This document shows positions 1-5,441 of a DNA stretch of 5,441 bases, in pieces. The position numbers and the translations under genes are program-made. Positions within the stretch are counted from its first letter, which is position 1, and every line of letters begins with the position of its first letter. Source of the stretch: Nitrospiraceae bacterium (GTDB taxonomy: Bacteria; Nitrospirota; Thermodesulfovibrionia; Thermodesulfovibrionales; UBA9159); NCBI GenBank assembly GCA_003453735.1, contig DMNE01000252.1:5004-10444 (forward strand), read 5' to 3'. Under the pieces are notes generated by a model. It saw nothing but the letters and a program-made list of their open reading frames with translations, was not told where the DNA came from and ran no database searches.

Positions 1-7
1 TCAGGTT

Positions 8-1045
8 TCACAGCACCATCCATTGCTGCGGCAAGAATAATCGCTCATAAGTAGCCATGGCAAACCTATCTGTCATCCCCGCAACAAAATCACAAACCAT
101 TCTATGCTTATTAGCCTTCTTTTCCGCTGGTATATCGGTAAAGACCTCTTCTATATGTTCAAGGTAATAGGCGTAGAGATCACGGAGTATCTTCTTTGCC
201 TTGTTGAATTCGCTCATAATCTTCGCACTTTCGTAAACCCGTTCTGAGAGAAAAGCCCTAAGTTTATATATTACCATAGAAACCTCCCCACTCGGCGCAA
301 TGCACTCCATGCCCGTTTCAAGAGAGTTCCGTATCACGTCCTTAACCATCCGGTCTATCCTTCCCGAATGGTTGTTTCCGACAATCTTTGTGACGTCCTT
401 TGGAATATCCTGTCCAATAATAATCTCTGCCCTCAGAGCATCGTCAAGGTCGTGGTTCAGATAGGCAATGATGTCCGATATCCTGACGACGACCCCCTCC
501 GGCGTGTCAGCTCTCTCGGAAGGTTTTTGCGGCAGTATCGTTCCCTTGCCTTTGGAGTGGGTCACAATACCGTTTCTTACTTCATGGGTAAGATTTAGGC
601 CTTCTCCATCTTTTTCGAGAAAGTCAACAACCCTGAGGCTCTGCTTATAATGATCAAAGCCGCCGGGATGTATCTCTCTCAATGCTGACTCCCCGGCGTG
701 CCCGAAGGGTGTGTGGCCGAGATCGTGACCCAATGCTATCGCCTCTGCCAAATCCTCATTGAGCCGTAATGCCCGAGCGATTGTCCGGGCGATCTGCGAT
801 ACCTCGAGCACATGAGAGAGCCTCGTTCTGTAATGATCCCCCTTCGGTGCAAAGAAGACCTGTGTTTTATCTTTGAGTCTTCTGAATGCCTTTGAATGGA
901 TTATCCTGTCTCTGTCCCGCTGAAAGCATGTCCTGATATCATCTTCTCTCTCTAGTCTCGATCTGCCTCTACTCTCTGAACTGAGACAGGCTTTGGGATG
1001 GAGGGTTTTCCTCTCAATCTCCTCTGTCTGTTCACGGACAATCAT
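8..1045 (-). CDS. dgt: dGTPase-like HD-domain phosphohydrolase (deoxyguanosinetriphosphate triphosphohydrolase-like)
   Basis: Cytoplasmic hydrolase of the HD superfamily; relatives cleave dGTP or other dNTPs to the deoxynucleoside plus triphosphate and so help set dNTP pools. Numbering from the furthest upstream ATG (1075), the metal-binding set is visible: His88 in RTRLSH, His117-Asp118 in [16 protein letters not shown], and Asp201 in [12 protein letters not shown]. The family signature [22 protein letters not shown] lies near residues 53-74. Two starts are possible. I prefer the ATG at 1045 (residue 11, MIVREQTEE) because family members normally begin there and GGGAG lies 4 bases upstream; the ATG at 1075 has only a GAGG 13 bases away. 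From 1045 the product is 345 residues, normal for the shorter dGTPase-like branch. It ends in TGA with no frameshift. Its substrate is not readable from sequence; some relatives prefer other dNTPs. What follows downstream is outside the window. Confidence 0.95.
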   Translation of the reverse strand: MIVREQTEEIERKTLHPKACLSSESRGRSRLEREDDIRTCFQRDRDRIIHSKAFRRLKDKTQVFFAPKGDHYRTRLSHVLEVSQIARTIARALRLNEDLAEAIALGHDLGHTPFGHAGESALREIHPGGFDHYKQSLRVVDFLEKDGEGLNLTHEVRNGIVTHSKGKGTILPQKPSERADTPEGVVVRISDIIAYLNHDLDDALRAEIIIGQDIPKDVTKIVGNNHSGRIDRMVKDVIRNSLETGMECIAPSGEVSMVIYKLRAFLSERVYESAKIMSEFNKAKKILRDLYAYYLEHIEEVFTDIPAEKKANKHRMVCDFVAGMTDRFAMATYERLFLPQQWMVL

Positions 1046-1049
1046 GAAA

Positions 1050-1054
1050 CTCCC
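1050..1054 (-). promoter_or_regulatory. Probable Shine-Dalgarno for dgt, deciding the start at 1045
   Basis: The minus strand reads GGGAG followed by 4 bases and ATG at 1045. The spacing is a little short, but it is better than anything before the ATG at 1075, where the nearest purine run (GAGG) is 13 bases away. No convincing promoter for dgt was found upstream. Confidence 0.45.
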
Positions 1055-1075
1055 GACTGGTCTTCTCGTAGCCAT

Positions 1076-1504
1076 TGATAATGCTAATCCTCGCTGTTAT
1101 GTGGATCGGCTATTGCCGATATGATGATACATGTCCTGAACACGCTCACCTTTCCTCTTACATGCCCATCACGCTTTTTCCTGATGATATCGTAAATTCT
1201 CACCTAAGATCCTTAATGCCCAAGCACTCAAGGATACCATACGATAAATGGAAAGTACAAAACCAGGGACACCGAAGGAAGATAGAGATTGTAAGCACGC
1301 GTGAAGAAAGAGTGCTCGCCTTTTGGGTGATATCGCAGCCCTTCACTGGCTGACACCAATAAGAAAAACAGAGAGTGTCGACTTGCTTGCTTCCCTCATC
1401 AAAGGCCACAGGAATTTATGCATATCCCGGCGGTGAGCTTCAAGGATTCTTTTGATTAAAGTTTTTTGGAAAAATGCCCGATGAGATACGTGAGGAGCAT
1501 TGAT
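1076..1504. other. Intergenic region upstream of dgt and of the small ORF; no supported gene
   Basis: About 430 bases with no ORF I can recognise. Open frames exist on both strands (plus 1075-1353 from a TTG; minus 1343-1600 from a TTG), but neither has a ribosome binding site or a familiar motif. Two small perfect inverted repeats are visible: ATCGGC/GCCGAT at 1105-1110 and 1115-1120 with a 4-base loop, and ATCCTT/AAGGAT at 1209-1214 and 1230-1235 with a 15-base loop. The first lies in the presumed dgt leader and could be an operator or a chance palindrome. The dgt promoter must lie in this stretch, but no -35/-10 pair stood out. Confidence 0.5.
1493..1497 (+). promoter_or_regulatory. Strong Shine-Dalgarno (AGGAG) for the small ORF
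   Basis: AGGAG (within GAGGAG) is followed by 7 bases and ATG at 1505, which is near-optimal spacing. It is the clearest ribosome binding site in the window. It favours the ATG at 1505 over the in-frame ATG at 1481, where it would fall inside the coding sequence. Confidence 0.6.
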
Positions 1505-1636
1505 ATGGACATGACAAAAATGAAAGAGGTTGTAGAAATATTGATGGAGAGTGATTTTTACTTCGACCTGAGTGTCAAGGAAAGATACTGTCTCGTTCAA
1601 CGCATTCTTGCAATATCATCCTGCGCGGCCAATTGA
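1505..1636 (+). CDS. Small hypothetical protein, 43 residues
   Basis: Short ORF running ATG to TGA. Its best support is AGGAG exactly 7 bases upstream. An in-frame ATG at 1481 would add 8 residues (MRYVRSID); a stop at 1457 limits further extension. The product looks protein-like: an acidic/hydrophobic stretch starting MDMTKMKEVVEILMES, then DFYFDLSVKERYCLVQRIL, then a short tail with one Cys (SSCAAN). The middle reads as two amphipathic helices joined by an FYFDLS turn, with about 20 of 43 residues hydrophobic or aromatic. There is no signal peptide, membrane segment, or Cys pair for metal binding; two cysteines are seen in all (29 and 40). I do not recognise the family and assign no function. 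It stands alone: dgt diverges to its left and cobA-hemD begins 357 bases to its right. It could be a remnant of a larger gene, but the intact start signal argues against that. Confidence 0.5.
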   Translation: MDMTKMKEVVEILMESDFYFDLSVKERYCLVQRILAISSCAAN

Positions 1637-1641
1637 GCCGC

Positions 1642-1671
1642 TTAGCGTCAAAGCTTGCCCGAAGATATAGT
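1642..1671 (+). promoter_or_regulatory. Weak candidate promoter for cobA-hemD
   Basis: TTAGCG (1642-1647), an 18-base spacer, then TATAGT (1666-1671). The -10 matches TATAAT at 5 of 6 positions, the -35 matches TTGACA at only 3 of 6. The area is AT-rich just downstream. If used, it would give a leader of roughly 315 bases containing the possible RNA fold at 1736-1834. Nothing better was seen nearer the gene. Confidence 0.18.
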
Positions 1672-1735
1672 ATATTAAGCCTGATCTTAAATTTTGATAC
1701 CGCTGCCCAGTATTTTCATGACCTGTCTTTCGTCT

Positions 1736-1834
1736 GGAAGGAGCAACGCCCAAAGATGTAAAAGGCATCTCAAAAGGGGGAGTGACATCAGTCTTCCCGC
1801 CGTTGTTATTGTGCTTGTTGCGGGCAGACCTTCC
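1736..1834 (+). other. Possible structured RNA element in the cobA-hemD leader
   Basis: A closing stem can form from GGAAGG (1736-1741) with CCTTCC (1829-1834), continuing after a 1-by-7 internal loop as GCAAC (1743-1747) with GTTGC (1817-1821). It encloses two hairpins: AGATG/CATCT (1754-1758 with 1766-1770, 7-base loop), and an 8-bp stem with one G-U pair and one bulged T between 1778 and 1798 around the loop ATCA. The hairpins are separated by CAAAAGG. The layout resembles a multi-branched riboswitch aptamer, but I cannot match it to a known class; the cobalamin B12-box consensus is not present. Short complementary segments arise by chance, so this is only a hypothesis. The mirror-image fold on the minus strand is nearly as good. 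Confidence 0.2.
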
Positions 1835-1993
1835 CATTTTTCAACTGGAAAGTTTTTGTTTGCTCCACATTGTGCACCATAAGGTTCATGCAATAAAATG
1901 TTGATGAGCAAATGTGGCAATCCACTGGTGTCCCTTTTAGAGAGTCTCTTACGCGTTTCTACGTCCACAAGCAAATATGTTAAACTTACCTTC

Positions 1994-3541
1994 ATGAAAC
2001 AAAGCAAGGGCAAGGTCTATCTGGTCGGCGCCGGACCTGGAGATATAGGTCTTCTCACGGTGAAAGGCATGAAGTGTCTCCAAAGGGCAGAGGTAGTCAT
2101 CTACGATTTACATCTCAATGCACAAATATTGAACTATATCAACCATGATGCTGAGTTTATCTATGCAGGGAAACGCGGTGGTCATCATGCCATGACTCAA
2201 AACGAGATAAACACTGCCCTTGTCAGGAAAGCGCTGGAAGGGAAGATCGTCTGCCGCCTTAAAGGAGGAGACCCCTTCGTCTTTGGCCGCGGAGGGGAGG
2301 AGGCTGAATATCTCGTACAAAACGGTATCGAGTTCGAAGTTGTCCCCGGGGTAAGTTCAGCTGTAGCTGCGCCTGCTTATGCAGGGATTCCCCTGACGCA
2401 CCGCCTCTATTCATCTTCCTTTGCGGTCATCCCCGGCTACGAAGACACGACAAAGGAAGAATCGGCCATTGATTGGACAAAACTCGCAACAGGTGTCGGC
2501 ACCTTGGTGATCCTTATGGCGGTGAAGAATCTGGATATGATCGTCAGGAAGCTCATGGAAAACGGTAGGCGACCCGAGACACCTGTAGCTGTTGTGAGAT
2601 GGGGGACAAGACCTGACCAGAAGACCATTGTGAGCACCTTGGAGGAGGTCATCAATGAGGTGAAGGATAAGGAGATAAAGCCACCGGCTGTCGTCGTTAT
2701 CGGCGAGGTGGTAAAGTTAAGGGAAACGTTAGGTTGGTATGAACACAAGCCCCTATTCGGTCACCGGATACTCGTCACGAGAGAGCATGCCGCTGGGTTT
2801 GAGCCGCTGGAGGATCTAGGGGCTGAAATACTCGAATTTTCTACAATCGAGATTGTCCCGCCCACGTGCTATAGGGAACTTGATGCTGCTATCGAGAGAA
2901 TCTCCACTTATAACTGGTTGATATTCACCAGCGGCAACGGAGTCAGATGTTTCTTCGAGAGATTCTTCGGTCTTGACAAAGATATAAGGGATTTGAAGGG
3001 TATCAAGATCTGCGCTATCGGGACAAAGACCGCTGCTGAGATAAAGAGATATGGGATAAAGGTCGATCTTATGCCGGAAGAATTTCGAGCAGAGGGCCTG
3101 ATTGAGACGTTTTTGAAAGTCGTCGGCCAACGATCCGCGCAGAATAGCCTCTGGGGGATGAAATTCTTATTACCCAGGGCAGAGGTCGCGCGGGAGATAT
3201 TCCCGGAGATGGTAAGAAAACTCGGTGGTGAAATCGATGTTCCTGCTGCGTACAGAGCAATTAAACCGGAACTTCATGGGAAAAGGCTCAAGAGATTCTT
3301 ACAGGAAGGGCGGATAACGATTGCAACGTTCACCAGCGCGGCAACGTTCACGAACTTCATTGAAATTATCGGCAGTGATGCCTATGCCTTCTTAAAAGAA
3401 ATCATTATAGCGGTTATTGGCCCGGTAACAGCAAAGGCTGTCGAGAAGGCAGGCCTGAAGGTCAGCATCATGCCCGAGCAGTCGACCATAGAGGCGATGG
3501 TGGATGAGATTATACAGAAGGCAGCCCGCACGAACCAGTAA
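1994..3541 (+). CDS. cobA-hemD: Fused uroporphyrinogen-III C-methyltransferase / uroporphyrinogen-III synthase (CobA-HemD)
   Basis: Bifunctional cytoplasmic enzyme, 515 residues from the ATG at 1994. The HemD half closes hydroxymethylbilane to uroporphyrinogen III; the CobA half adds two SAM-derived methyl groups to give precorrin-2, the entry to sirohaem and cobalamin. Residues 1-245 are the SUMT domain: VGAGPGD (11-17), Asp38 in IYD, Lys60 in AGKR, GGDPFVFGRGGEE (91-103), VPGVSSA (118-124), GIPLTHR (131-137), and Met175 in LVILMAVKNL. Asp38, Lys60 and Met175 align with CysG residues implicated in methyl transfer. Residues 255-515 are HemD-like: ILVTRE (259-264), FTSGNGV (311-317), AIGTKTA (341-347), LPRAEVARE (393-401), ATFTSAATFTNF (444-455), IGPVTA (475-480). 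The frame is open to 1898, but those 32 extra residues match nothing in the family. No Shine-Dalgarno precedes 1994. hemC, a frequent partner upstream, is absent here. It ends 54 bases from the convergent tyrS. Confidence 0.94.
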   Translation: MKQSKGKVYLVGAGPGDIGLLTVKGMKCLQRAEVVIYDLHLNAQILNYINHDAEFIYAGKRGGHHAMTQNEINTALVRKALEGKIVCRLKGGDPFVFGRGGEEAEYLVQNGIEFEVVPGVSSAVAAPAYAGIPLTHRLYSSSFAVIPGYEDTTKEESAIDWTKLATGVGTLVILMAVKNLDMIVRKLMENGRRPETPVAVVRWGTRPDQKTIVSTLEEVINEVKDKEIKPPAVVVIGEVVKLRETLGWYEHKPLFGHRILVTREHAAGFEPLEDLGAEILEFSTIEIVPPTCYRELDAAIERISTYNWLIFTSGNGVRCFFERFFGLDKDIRDLKGIKICAIGTKTAAEIKRYGIKVDLMPEEFRAEGLIETFLKVVGQRSAQNSLWGMKFLLPRAEVAREIFPEMVRKLGGEIDVPAAYRAIKPELHGKRLKRFLQEGRITIATFTSAATFTNFIEIIGSDAYAFLKEIIIAVIGPVTAKAVEKAGLKVSIMPEQSTIEAMVDEIIQKAARTNQ

Positions 3542-3595
3542 CATATCAGCTGCGGATCACACTCAGAAGTCTTATGATTATTTCTCTGTCGCTGA
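3542..3595. other. Short convergent gap between cobA-hemD and tyrS
   Basis: 54 bases between two converging genes. No GC-rich hairpin followed by a T-tract is seen for either strand. The only complementarity is ATCAGC (3545-3550) with GCTGAT (3591-3596), 40 bases apart, too far to act as an ordinary terminator. Termination is either factor-dependent or lies inside the opposite gene. Confidence 0.5.
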
Positions 3596-4801
3596 TCATG
3601 GTGTTATGGTTACCTTATAGAATCTTCTCTTGCCTACCTTGATGATGTGTTCACCTGGTCCGAGCCTTTTTTTGGAATCTGTCACCGTCTCGTTATCGAT
3701 CTTCACTCCACCCTGCTGAATAAGCCTCATTGCCTCACTTGTGCCTTTCGCAAGACCGGTATCTCTCATCACCTGAGGGAGCCAGCTCACTGAACTAAGG
3801 GTGATCTCCGGAATGTCTTCAGGCAGTTCCTTGTCCTTAAAAATATGTTCAAATCCTTTCTTTGCCTGGATCGCTGCATCCTTCCCCCAATATCTCTCGA
3901 CGATCTCAGATGCGAGATCCTCCTTTGCCGTTTTGGGATGCATGGTTCCATCAGTTAAGCCCCTTTTTAAGGCAGTAAACTCTTCAATGGATATACGACT
4001 CAGAAGCTCGTAATACCTGAGCATCAGGTCATCACTTATAGACATTATCTTGCCAAACATTTCCCCTGGGGGCTCATCGATGCCGATATAATTTCCGAGG
4101 CTCTTAGACATCTTTTTTACTCCGTCAGTGCCTTCCAAGAGCGGCATCAACACGAGACACTGAGATGCCTGTCCATATTCCTTCTGAAGCTCTCTCCCGA
4201 CGAGGAGATTGAATCTCTGGTCGGTCCCTCCGAGTTCTACATCGGCCCTAAGCACTACCGAGTCATAACCCTGTAACAACGGATAGATGAATTCATGGAT
4301 ACTGATGGGGTTCTGGTTTGTAAACCTCTGTTTGAAATCTTCCCTTTCGAGCATCCGTGCAACGGTATAATGGCCCGCAAGCCTGATAAGGTCCTCAACG
4401 GTCATAGAGGACATCCATCTCGAGTTAAAATCAATGAGGGTTTTCCCCGCGTCAAGAATCTTGAATATCTGTTCCTTATAGGTTTTAGCGTTCTCAATGA
4501 CCTCCTCTTTTGTGAGAGGTTTTCTCGTCTCGCTCTTTCCCGACGGATCACCGATCATACCGGTGAAGTCACCGATCAAGAAAATCACTTCATGTCCAAG
4601 TTCCTGGAATTGCCGCATCTTCTCGAGGAGCACGGTATGGCCAAGGTGGATGTCGGGTGCTGTCGGATCAAAGCCCGCCTTAATCCTCAAAGGAGTATTC
4701 TCTTTGCACGCTTTATCAAGCTTCTGAAGGAGATCCTTTTCGAGAATTATCTCAACAACGCCTCTTTTGATTAACTCTAGCTGCTTTTCTGCTTCTACCA
4801 T
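3596..4801 (-). CDS. tyrS: Tyrosyl-tRNA synthetase, type 2 (TyrZ-like)
   Basis: Class I aminoacyl-tRNA synthetase that charges tRNA-Tyr in the cytoplasm; complete at 401 residues, the usual length. The Rossmann catalytic domain carries the HIGH-type motif HLGH (52-55) after [10 protein letters not shown], then [19 protein letters not shown] (75-93), the tyrosine-site region YPLLQGYDS (173-181), [12 protein letters not shown] (187-198), and the KMSKS loop intact at 230-234. A helical anticodon-binding region follows, then a C-terminal S4-like RNA-binding domain from about 339 to the end ([29 protein letters not shown]). The HLGHTVLL and [12 protein letters not shown] wording marks the type-2 group rather than the E. 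coli TyrS group. The ATG at 4801 is fixed by an in-frame stop (TAA) just upstream, and no Shine-Dalgarno precedes it; a promoter whose -10 ends 8 bases before the ATG suggests leaderless translation. No T-box is visible upstream. Confidence 0.97.
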   Translation of the reverse strand: MVEAEKQLELIKRGVVEIILEKDLLQKLDKACKENTPLRIKAGFDPTAPDIHLGHTVLLEKMRQFQELGHEVIFLIGDFTGMIGDPSGKSETRKPLTKEEVIENAKTYKEQIFKILDAGKTLIDFNSRWMSSMTVEDLIRLAGHYTVARMLEREDFKQRFTNQNPISIHEFIYPLLQGYDSVVLRADVELGGTDQRFNLLVGRELQKEYGQASQCLVLMPLLEGTDGVKKMSKSLGNYIGIDEPPGEMFGKIMSISDDLMLRYYELLSRISIEEFTALKRGLTDGTMHPKTAKEDLASEIVERYWGKDAAIQAKKGFEHIFKDKELPEDIPEITLSSVSWLPQVMRDTGLAKGTSEAMRLIQQGGVKIDNETVTDSKKRLGPGEHIIKVGKRRFYKVTITP

Positions 4802-4809
4802 AGTTGATT

Positions 4810-4839
4810 ATGATAAACCGGACGTGCGAATTACGTCAA
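4810..4839 (-). promoter_or_regulatory. Promoter of tyrS, placed for a leaderless mRNA
   Basis: Read on the minus strand: TTGACG (4839-4834, 5 of 6 to the -35 consensus), an 18-base spacer, then TATCAT (4815-4810, 5 of 6 to the -10 consensus). Only 8 bases separate the -10 hexamer from the ATG at 4801, so the usual start distance puts +1 at about 4803-4801, at or next to the ATG. This fits the absence of a Shine-Dalgarno. It is the best sigma-70-type promoter seen in the window. Confidence 0.6.
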
Positions 4840-4852
4840 ATGAGTTACCGAT

Positions 4853-4891
4853 AGAGCGCTTTGAGATCAAGATTTGTTCTCAAAGCGCTCT
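4853..4891. terminator. Perfect 14-bp inverted repeat, terminator-like hairpin
   Basis: AGAGCGCTTTGAGA (4853-4866) is exactly complementary to TCTCAAAGCGCTCT (4878-4891), with an 11-base loop. On the plus strand the stem runs into TTTT (4891-4894), giving an intrinsic-terminator shape but a short U-tract. On the minus strand, the direction of both neighbouring genes, it is followed by ATCGGTAAC, with no U-tract. It lies between the SYLF gene and the tyrS promoter, 14 bases upstream of the -35. It may end SYLF-gene transcription (weakly), block antisense transcription coming out of tyrS, or be a protein-binding site. Confidence 0.5.
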
Positions 4892-5054
4892 TTTCAATCC
4901 AAAGCAAATGATGGAGGGCAGAAATGGAAGGCTGCCATCGCTTGATGGAAACTTTCCGATCATGACTTCATGAGGGACCGCTTAACAGTTCTCAGAAGAC
5001 GGAATCCCCATGAACAATGAGCGTTCTGGGGAATCCCATGGCCAGACCGACATC
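4892..5054. other. Intergenic stretch downstream of the SYLF gene
   Basis: No gene seen. Small foldable pieces only: CCATC-GCTT-GATGG (about 4935-4948), GGAAACTTTCC (4947-4957, nearly palindromic), and TCCCCA/TGGGGA (5005-5010 with 5027-5032, 16-base loop) just after the SYLF stop in its direction of transcription. None carries a T-tract on the minus strand. GGAATCCC occurs twice in direct orientation (5001-5008 and 5030-5037). Confidence 0.4.
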
Positions 5055-5441
5055 TCACTTGCCTGCTGCTTCAGAAACCGCATTGATCAGGCTATCGGCC
5101 TGGGGGTTCGATACATTCCTGAGGACGAGGATATCCGTAGGGTCAACTTTTTTGCCGTAGTAGGCCTCATTCAATCCGTCCCTGACCTTCACGACTGCTC
5201 CGTCCAGTGAGATGCCGACAAAAAGCCCTTTTGAATGCGCGAAACTGATGATGTCCGCACTGAGATTGGCCGTCGCTGCAGATGCGCCGGCCCCGACCGG
5301 CCCCATCGCAACACCGACACCGGCGCCGAGCTTGACACTGCTTGCCAGCAAGGCCGTGACGCCCCGTTGAGTCATCGCCAGAAGTACCACTTCAGATGCC
5401 TCGCCGCCAATCTGGAGGCCGAAGCTGCCGCCTTCGAGCGC
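5055..5441 (-). CDS. SYLF / Ysc84-family lipid-binding protein, C-terminal part (N-terminus outside window)
   Basis: Partial gene: 128 residues are visible and the frame continues beyond the right edge, so the true start is missing. An apparent GTG start at 5390 is internal, because the 17 codons before it already match the domain (GGSFGLQIGGEASE). The fragment covers the characteristic core: SFGLQIG (6-12), VVLLAMTQRGV (18-28), a Gly/Ala-rich KLGAGVGVAMGPVGAGASAAT (from 37), then SKGLFVGISLDG (70-81) and NEAYYGKKV (91-99). It finishes with NPQADSLINAVSEAAGK, the kind of short helix that ends many bacterial members. The SYLF domain binds phosphoinositides in eukaryotic Ysc84/SH3YL1; bacterial members are often exported or lipid-anchored, but their role is poorly known. 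Whether this one has a signal peptide cannot be seen. It is codirectional with tyrS, about 250 bases upstream, but the tyrS promoter and the inverted repeat between them suggest separate units. Confidence 0.9.
   Translation of the reverse strand, partial: ALEGGSFGLQIGGEASEVVLLAMTQRGVTALLASSVKLGAGVGVAMGPVGAGASAATANLSADIISFAHSKGLFVGISLDGAVVKVRDGLNEAYYGKKVDPTDILVLRNVSNPQADSLINAVSEAAGK

Larger units (their letters stand above)
1637..1993. other. Long leader/intergenic region before cobA-hemD
   Basis: 357 bases without a supported gene. On the plus strand it holds a weak promoter-like pair (1642-1671), a possible branched RNA fold (1736-1834), and an inverted repeat CCACATT/AATGTGG (1865-1871 and 1911-1917, 39-base loop). 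The start of cobA-hemD follows with no Shine-Dalgarno. The open frames here (minus 1616-1837 and 1687-2013; plus 1694-1882) have unnatural-looking compositions and no recognisable domain. Confidence 0.45.

Noticed and set aside
1075..1353. 92-codon plus-strand open frame from a TTG overlapping the upstream dgt start codon
   Set aside because: No ribosome binding site, non-ATG start inside the dgt 5' end, no recognisable motif.
1343..1600. 85-codon minus-strand open frame opposite the small ORF
   Set aside because: TTG start without SD, and it overlaps the plus-strand ORF that has a strong SD; no familiar domain.
1898..1993. Upstream extension of cobA-hemD to the ATG at 1898
   Set aside because: The added 32 residues do not resemble a CobA N-terminus, which normally begins just before KVYLVGAGPGD; no SD at 1898 either.
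1637..1993. Cobalamin riboswitch upstream of cobA-hemD
   Set aside because: Tempting from gene function, but the B12-box sequence is not found on the plus strand; GCAGACC at 1824-1830 is only a superficial resemblance.
1687..2013. 108-codon minus-strand frame running into the start of cobA-hemD
   Set aside because: Overlaps the start of a certain gene, no SD at its upstream start, product resembles nothing. Only its last 33 codons were kept as a low-rated finding.
3542..3595. Shared bidirectional terminator between cobA-hemD and tyrS
   Set aside because: No stem-loop with T-tract; the only complementary pair is 6 bp with 40 bases between the arms.
4295..4774. 159-codon plus-strand open frame
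   Set aside because: Lies wholly antisense to the conserved N-terminal half of tyrS and has no features of its own.
4802..5054. T-box leader for tyrS
   Set aside because: No T-box sequence of the GGGTGGNACCGCG type on the minus strand, and the predicted transcription start leaves no room for a leader.

Overview
The window is a stretch of ordinary bacterial chromosome with three recognisable complete genes, one gene cut by the right edge, and an unusually long non-coding or weakly coding gap. The organism cannot be named from this sequence. The type-2 (TyrZ-like) tyrosyl-tRNA synthetase, the fused CobA-HemD and the roughly balanced base composition would fit an anaerobic lineage such as Nitrospirota or a deltaproteobacterium-like group. 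That is an inference from family resemblance. No mobile element, CRISPR array, tRNA or rRNA was seen.

Layout, left to right. Minus strand, 8-1045: an HD-domain dGTPase-like phosphohydrolase (dgt), apparently complete. Then about 950 bases hold no large convincing gene. Inside this gap, on the plus strand at 1505-1636, is a 43-codon ORF with a very good ribosome binding site; I think it is a real small protein gene. The rest of the gap (1637-1993) contains a possible branched RNA fold (1736-1834) upstream of the next gene. Plus strand, 1994-3541: a fused uroporphyrinogen-III C-methyltransferase / uroporphyrinogen-III synthase (CobA-HemD), placed at the tetrapyrrole branch point leading to sirohaem and cobalamin. 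It converges, across only 54 bases, with tyrS (3596-4801, minus), a complete tyrosyl-tRNA synthetase. Right of tyrS are a good minus-strand promoter placed so close to the ATG that the mRNA should be leaderless, a perfect 14-bp inverted repeat (4853-4891), and the C-terminal 128 residues of a SYLF/Ysc84-family lipid-binding protein (5055-5441, minus, continuing off the window).

The genes do not form one pathway. dgt acts in dNTP homeostasis, CobA-HemD in tetrapyrrole synthesis, TyrS in translation and the SYLF protein probably at the cell envelope. No new multi-gene system is evident. The points most worth a second look are the small SD-led ORF, the probably leaderless tyrS, the long perfect inverted repeat whose U-tract points the wrong way for its neighbours, and the possible structured leader of cobA-hemD.
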